Positions 8,085 to 12,758 of a stretch of DNA of 12,758 bases are shown piece after piece. Below the pieces are notes generated by a model. It saw only the letters and a list, made by a program, of their open reading frames with translations. It was not told where the DNA came from and did no database searches. Origin of the DNA: Davidsoniella eucalypti (Eukaryota > Ascomycota > Sordariomycetes > Microascales > Ceratocystidaceae); assembly GCA_004009845.1 (NCBI GenBank), contig RMBW01000321.1, positions 1 to 12,758 of the forward strand, given 5' to 3'. Made by a program: the position numbers and the translations under genes. Position 1 is the first letter of the stretch; each line of letters opens with the position of its first letter.

Positions 8085-8101
8085 ATGCTAACTGCCTCTC
8101 T
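8085..8101 (+). repeat. Right target-site duplication of the LINE
   Basis: An exact 17-base copy of 7601-7617, immediately after the (AAATAC)n tail. Confidence 0.9.
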
Positions 8102-8129
8102 TCTGAAATATCCCTTTTATGGTCATAAA

Positions 8130-8141
8130 CCCTAACCCTAA
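8130..8141 (-). other. Short interstitial telomere-like motif (CCCTAACCCTAA)
   Basis: Exactly two units of the fungal/vertebrate-type telomere repeat TTAGGG, read on the minus strand. Opposite in orientation to the motif at 6388-6398. Confidence 0.4.
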
Positions 8142-8208
8142 TTACAGACTAGGACATAATGTAGACTCTACTGCAGACTGAAATAAATACTAGAGAAGTT
8201 GCTCATGA

Positions 8209-8415
8209 TTACGAAGGCACAAATCTTACCAAAATATGAAACACTAAAATGTAAGGTAAGTCACTAAAGTCACAGCATTTAGCTATGATCCTTTTATGTT
8301 CAAAGTAGGCTTTAACCGGTTTCTCTTGACCTGCAATTACTAAGTCATAAATATTGTTCATTTTTTTAATACATAGAAAAGAGAGACTTGGATCAAGAGC
8401 TAATACAAGTTCCAT
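8209..8415 (-). repeat. Copy B of the diverged ~210-bp repeat, with a 68-codon open frame
   Basis: Aligns with 6573-6790 in direct orientation. On the minus strand this copy is open from ATG (8415-8413) to TAA (8211-8209), 68 codons. The peptide has no motif I can assign (it begins MELVLALDPSLSF and includes KAYFEHKRIIAKCC). Start and stop coincide with the ends of the similarity between copies, which could mean the repeat is an old coding exon. The other copy has lost the frame. I do not call it a gene. Confidence 0.6.
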
Positions 8416-8520
8416 GAGATTAAGTCACTTGGCTATTCAGTCTTCCTGCCCACATGGACGAATTTTAAATGTACTGTAATTTATATTTTTGCTTTACCAC
8501 TTCAATGGTAAATGTGAGAG

Positions 8521-8700
8521 TATACGAGGATTGTGAAAAAAGGTATCGTATTGGTCTAAATAAGTTGAGACCGATGAAGAAGAGAAGGGAAACTAAGAGT
8601 AATATCCGGAGGGAGTTGATCCCTATTTATAGTTGCACCCTAGTGGCGACAAGGCATGCCTTGGCTAATACTATCAGGCCTTAGTCTCTTACAGTAAAAC
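8521..8700 (-). repeat. Possible LTR remnant
   Basis: Read on the minus strand, the segment has the look of an LTR promoter. It holds the perfect palindrome CAAGGCATGCCTTG (8650-8663), then a TATA-like CTATAAATAG (complement of 8623-8632), then a pyrimidine-rich stretch (complement of about 8574-8600). No terminal TG...CA inverted repeat, target duplication or second LTR could be fixed, so this is a weak call. Next to it, TTTACCA / TGGTAAA (8493-8512) forms a 7-bp hairpin. Confidence 0.22.
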
Positions 8701-9880
8701 TGTCTTCCTAGTCCTTAAAAACCTCCTAGATGGCCTGAAATACTTATATAAGTCACTAGTACCATGAAATAGATGACATTTCATTTCAACTCTTGGTAGG
8801 TGAATTATTTTGGGGATGTGATTCTTTTGCTGTAGTTTCTATAACCATTGATGTAGCTGCTATATTCAAGTAGTCCCTTAGCATGGCCTTTCGATACACA
8901 TAGCTGAGAAGAACTAGTTAGTTACTGAATTTTGAACGAAGGCATGAGGATATGTATTTACAGAGCCTTTCACCATCATAACCAACTCCGTGATGTAATG
9001 AGGTAGATGGTTGGCAAATTTATTTGCATAATCTTCACTAGAATGAGGAAACTCTTTAATTGGAAGTAGTTTTTGAGAGCCGGCATAAAAAAGGCATCGT
9101 GTCCTAGATAGGTATAACTTACTGTATACAGATACATTATGTGGAGTGACCCTTTTTTTAATTTTTTAATTTTTTTTTATTTTTATTTTTTTAAAATCTT
9201 TTTTTGTAGCTATTTGTACCTTTATAGTACAATATAAAACACAAAATAAAGTCTAAATATAAAATTAAATAATTGCAGCTCAATATAGGAGGCCTGTTTC
9301 ACACATAAACACAGATGCTTGTTTAGGGCTGTCAAAACGAGGAAAACGATACAATAGGATGTTAGATAAGACGAAAATTCACGGCACGCCACAAACCATA
9401 GCCATAGGTGTTTGATACTATTTTTTCTCTCTGTTGTAATAACTATGCCCTAGCCAAGAAGAATATACTTAAAGGCTACAGCAAACCCGCTAAAATGGAG
9501 AAGAGTAAAGGCAAATATAGTTCTTGTTAGAGAACAGACCTTTGCTTGATCGCCATTAGATAAGGTGGTACATAGGTCTGATAACCAAGCTACTATGGCT
9601 CAATGCGGACTAGGGTCAACTCTAGCCTCGAAATACGAGAAATGGTATGTCGGCTTACCGTCCCCAGACCCAAACTCTTGAGTTTGGTAGCTTATGACAA
9701 GGAGTGATGATGATAATAGCTACCTTATTCCCTAAACCCCGTATTTTTATTCTGGATCATGTAGATCAGAAGAGACTGTGAAGATAATCTGGTCCAAAAG
9801 CCCGCCTCTTAATCATCATGTGGTGCCATGTAATGGTCAAAGCTTGAACAGATGAGATTGTTTCTAGGCGGACTGGACTG
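8701..9880. other. AT-rich intergenic stretch, no gene recognised
   Basis: No recognisable coding frame. It contains a T-rich low-complexity tract at 9153-9206, an inverted repeat CCAAACTC-TT-GAGTTTGG at 9670-9687, and a CGGCTTACCG site (9651-9660), the CGG-N4-CCG layout that Zn2Cys6 regulators can bind. The last two may belong to the far promoter of the gene at 10323, but this is not shown. Confidence 0.45.
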
Positions 9881-9884
9881 CCCA

Positions 9885-9907
9885 CCGGGGGTAGTTGCCA
9901 GGCGGGG
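9885..9907 (+). promoter_or_regulatory. Two CreA-consensus sites in a GC-rich patch upstream of the secreted protein gene
   Basis: CCGGGG (9885-9890) and GCGGGG (9902-9907) both fit SYGGRG, the binding consensus of the fungal carbon-repression factor CreA/CRE1. They stand close together in one of the few GC-rich patches of the region, about 420-440 bp before the start codon. Short motifs like these occur by chance, so the regulatory role is inference. Confidence 0.3.
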
Positions 9908-10098
9908 CCGGATACAAAGTTGGTGCATGATTTGCATACCCTAAAACTCGCCTTACATACACCCCTTCTAACAGCAATATGTAGCTTGGTTCGATAATGA
10001 TGGCATCAGTGGTTGGTGGGAGAGCAACTACATTTCTCATCTCTAAGGGTAAGGGGAGCTGTACCGAACTGCAATAGGTAAACATCATCCAAGATCTT

Positions 10099-10107
10099 TA
10101 TATAAAA
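10099..10107 (+). promoter_or_regulatory. TATA box of the secreted protein gene
   Basis: TATATAAAA stands 216 bases before the ATG at 10323. It is followed at about 10114-10160 by a pyrimidine-rich tract (CTCTCCTCTAG, then TTTTCTTCTCTTCCC), the arrangement seen before transcription starts of strongly expressed fungal genes. Transcription probably starts within or just after this tract, giving a 5' UTR of roughly 150-190 bases. Confidence 0.65.
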
Positions 10108-10182
10108 GGTTGTCTGCTCTCCTCTAGTTTTGTTTTCTTCTCTTCCCTTTCCTCCTCACCCCATCATCACTTCATTCGCTCT

Positions 10183-10206
10183 GCATCTTACATTGCATCT
10201 TACATT
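10183..10206 (+). repeat. 12-bp perfect tandem duplication in the 5' UTR
   Basis: GCATCTTACATT occurs twice in a row without mismatch inside the presumed leader of the gene at 10323. No function is known to me. Confidence 0.85.
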
Positions 10207-10322
10207 ACCTTCATCTTTACCAACTCAACTTATTCAATCTTTCATTTGAAGCACATCTTTGCATTCCAACTACCAACATTTCATCTATCATCCACTTACT
10301 TACTACCTTTCCAATATTCAAA

Positions 10323-10921
10323 ATGGTTTCCACTGTCTTCACTGCTGTCATTGCCGCTGCCGGCGTCATGGCCGTTGCTCTTCCTCAGACTGAGAAGCTC
10401 GGCTGTCTTGAGTCTTCCAACAACTTCCTGAGCTGGGACATCACTGACTTCGACTTCCACTGGACCAACACCTTCAGCACCCCCGCTCACTCCGTCCCCC
10501 AGGGCTATGTTAGCTTCAATGCGACCAACGCTGCCATCGATGGTGCTGTTGAGTGCAAGGCCTTCAGCACCACTTACCCCAACTTCTTTGTTGCTGGCCA
10601 GTACTATGACTGCGTCGGTACCACCGTCCAGTCCACGAAGTTCGAGTACGTTGCCGAGTCGGGTCTGTTTACCATCAACCAGGCGTGGCAGTGCGGTAGT
10701 AACGCGTAAGTCTATTCTCTTTATAATCTGATATATCTGTTTGATCAACTTGCTAACTATACCACAGTTTCAACAAGACCGGTCACCTCACCCCTAACCT
10801 CCAGTGCACTGACACTGGTGTCGTCACCAACCCTTCGTGGGAGGCCAACACCAACCAGGTCTACTCTACCCAGGAACACACCTGCGAGAAGGGCAGCTTT
10901 GCTGTTTCCCCTGATGCTTAG
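10323..10921 (+). CDS. Small secreted six-cysteine protein (AA1-like family, tentative), 178 aa, two exons
   Basis: Exons 10323-10705 and 10768-10921; the intron splits codon 128 (Ala) and splicing is needed because the unspliced frame ends at a TAA inside the donor. The ATG sits in a good fungal context (TTCAAAATGG). Residues 1-19 are a hydrophobic signal peptide (VFTAVIAAAGVMAVA), with likely cleavage after AVA. The mature part has six cysteines (28, 78, 97, 124, 141, 167), enough for three disulfides, and N-glycosylation sequons at Asn66 and Asn130. No transmembrane segment or anchor is seen. The pattern W38-DITDFDF, FSTPAH (51-56), YYDC (94-97) and INQAWQC (118-124) resembles the AA1-like group of secreted ascomycete proteins, related to the Alternaria allergen Alt a 1 fold; some members affect plant hosts. 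That family call is from memory. Codons mostly end in C, suggesting high expression. Intact and well kept in a decayed neighbourhood. Confidence 0.88.
10706..10767 (+). other. Spliceosomal intron of the secreted protein gene
   Basis: 62 bases: donor GTAAGT (10706-10711), branch site GCTAAC (10752-10757), acceptor ACCACAG ending at 10767. Removing it joins a TGC-GGT-AGT-AAC-GC end to a T-TTC-AAC-AAG start and keeps the frame open to TAG at 10919-10921. Confidence 0.93.
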
Positions 10922-11072
10922 ATATCTGGGTAATTTTGATGACTTTTCTTACAACCCCCATACAAGCGCTCGCAGAGCCAATGGTATTATATTATGACTT
11001 GCTTTCTTGCCTCTCCTGCTGGTTTGCGATATTTATATTGCATAGGAGTTATCTTTTCCTGCTTGGATAACC

Positions 11073-11088
11073 CAACAGCTAGCTGTTG
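11073..11088. other. 16-bp perfect palindrome downstream of the secreted protein gene
   Basis: CAACAGCTAGCTGTTG lies about 150 bases after the stop codon, probably in the 3' UTR. It could form a hairpin in RNA or bind a dimeric factor; neither is shown. Confidence 0.6.
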
Positions 11089-12758
11089 TTTCCTTGTGGG
11101 CTAGCTTCCTACTTCATCTTCTGGATTCATTTGATCATGGCCTTTCTCGTTTTGTTATTGTTTTGTAAAACTTTAGTAGTATATTTCTATATAGAACTTC
11201 ATGACATATTAGTTCTTTGAACTTCTGATTCTACTTTTAATAATGCCATGTGGCATGTTATTGCAATGTGATATGACTGCTAGGGATATAAGGTCTTGGT
11301 TAAGTATATTTCAAAAGTTAGGGATATTCACTATAACTTAAAGCCTCGTGTCATTAGTCTTGTCAATAAATTTACAGATACGTAGTAGTGCCTAGTTAGT
11401 TAATAGTTATTTTACTTTGATATCTGTCTTGAAGGTTACACATGAATTTGGCTTGCCGAGGTTCCCTAAAAACGGTTTATCTTGAGCAATTTATAGTTTG
11501 TCGCCTGTAGTAAAGCGTGTCCCACTGTTCTAATCTCAACACATTCACAAACGAGTTACTATTTACTTCTATGTCAGCCACAGTTGTCAGTGTTTCTAAT
11601 CACAAATTCTCTACTATAATTACACAAGGGTTGCTCGGTCATTGTTACTATACCTATAGCCACTGTATATAAGTCTACATGCTTGGACAAAAAAGATGGT
11701 ACCAAACATACCTGGAGTAGGTCTTTTCTTTTTCTTTTCTTTTTTTTTCCATCTTTTGCATTCCCACAAAAACAACGGACATACTACATATCCAATGAAT
11801 GTTTCTGTTTCTTTTCACTGAGGAGCACATAATTTATGAACTGTGCTTTAAAGAGCCGCAGCAGTACTACTAGTATTTGGACTCAAATAGCACTGGAATA
11901 AATTTACTGGGGCAAACGCACTAGAAAAGGCAAGCTATAGTACACCAAGGGCAGGTCTACATACTAATGAAGCACTAAGAGTGATGTACAAGAATTTGTA
12001 TTAACTAGTCATATAAGGCATGATGTAAAATGTTAGAAGCAAATATGTCAAGTACTATCACAATAAGCACTCAAGGTGATGTAGAGAAACATCTTGATTG
12101 AAGATAAGATTGAAGACTTGGTTTTTAAAGATGACATACAGACATACTTTATACAACATCTTGAATAAATAGGTAATCTATATTTGAATTAATGGCATAA
12201 GTCATAGAATTTGCTTGTAAAAGAATAAGCGACCACACCTGTTCTATTAGTACATAATTCACTACGCATAAAAACAATGACTGCAGGGCTGTTATTTATT
12301 TAAATTGAATTGCTTTTAGTATAAATAAAGTTCGCTGTTTTTTGCGGCTATCATGGGTTTTTAGGGACTAAACACGATCTACTATACTTTAACGATAACC
12401 ATACGTAAGTGTCTCTTGCCACAACTACCTATGATTACTATTCATTGACTGTCACTCTAGCTACACCGCTACCTACAAATAGCCAGCCACAAAATAAGAA
12501 ACCACATTGATAAGGTCAGGAGTAAAGTCTTGTTTGTATTTGTTTACTGAATAACATACAAACGACAAAGTCAATTATAACTTTGTATATCTTGATTCTT
12601 GTATTTCAAAGTGTACACTTTACTCACTTTAGTACCTTAATAATTGCAATCAACAACAATCTCAAATTGAATCACTTCTTAATTCAATCAATTCTTATTC
12701 CTCAAACTAATAACTGTAAGTTTGTGATCCTGACTCACTATATAGTTTTAGCTAAGCA
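11089..12758. other. AT-rich intergenic stretch to the right edge, no gene recognised
   Basis: It begins with the rest of the 3' region of the secreted protein gene. Beyond that I see no frame with a recognisable domain on either strand. A pyrimidine tract (runs of CTTTT) lies at about 11722-11750. No terminal repeats or target duplications were noticed. Confidence 0.5.

Noticed and set aside
9333..9357. TAGGGCTGTCAAAACGAGG looks like a hAT-type transposon end
   Set aside because: No matching inverted end or 8-bp target duplication was found elsewhere in the window.
9864..10088. 74-codon minus-strand frame with an ATG, upstream of the secreted protein gene
   Set aside because: No domain or family likeness and no splice context. 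It lies in the GC-richer promoter patch, where stop codons are scarcer.
10296..10748. 150-codon open frame on the minus strand over the secreted protein gene
   Set aside because: It is the antisense shadow of a C-ending-codon gene. The plus strand has signal peptide, intron signals and cysteine pattern, the minus frame has none.

Overview
The window looks like nuclear DNA of a filamentous ascomycete (Pezizomycotina). Reasons: a short fungal-type intron (62 bp, GTAAGT donor, CTAAC branch site, CAG acceptor) in a gene with C-ending codons; fragments of the fungal-specific Zn2Cys6 transcription-factor family; an internally deleted pogo/Fot1-type DNA transposon; a 5'-truncated Tad-type LINE; and long AT-rich stretches whose visible nonsense changes and repeat differences are largely C-to-T / G-to-A, as expected of repeat-induced point mutation (RIP). 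The species cannot be read from the sequence. No prokaryotic features, rRNA, tRNA or CRISPR array were seen.

Layout. 1-482 (+): last exon of a fungal transcription-factor-domain protein, cut by the left edge. 648-958 (-): an exon-sized fragment of the middle part of the same protein family, facing the first one and interrupted by a stop. About 971-4771: AT-rich DNA without a recognisable intact gene, holding an (AT)10 microsatellite and a perfect 45-bp inverted repeat (2643-2687 / 3362-3406) that may bound a 764-bp element. 4774-5857: a complete 1084-bp pogo/Fot1-like element with 32-bp terminal inverted repeats and TA target duplication; its transposase has lost most of the catalytic domain and carries two nonsense codons and a frameshift. 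5860-7600: AT-rich DNA with one copy of a diverged ~210-bp repeat. 7618-8084: a LINE 3' end flanked by a perfect 17-bp target-site duplication, with the last ~76 codons of ORF2, a hairpin-rich 3' UTR and an (AAATAC)n tail. 8209-8415: the second copy of the diverged repeat. About 8521-8700: a possible LTR remnant. 8700-9880: AT-rich, no gene seen. 9880-10322: promoter and 5' UTR. 10323-10921 (+): the only intact gene, a two-exon gene for a 178-residue secreted six-cysteine protein. 10922-12758: AT-rich, no gene seen.

There is no operon or pathway here. The window reads as a transposon-graveyard segment with a decaying transcription-factor locus on one side and a well-preserved, probably strongly expressed small secreted protein gene on the other, the setting in which many fungal effector-like genes sit. 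The items most worth following are the secreted protein, the opposed transcription-factor fragments, the 45-bp inverted repeat, the deleted pogo element and the structured LINE 3' UTR.
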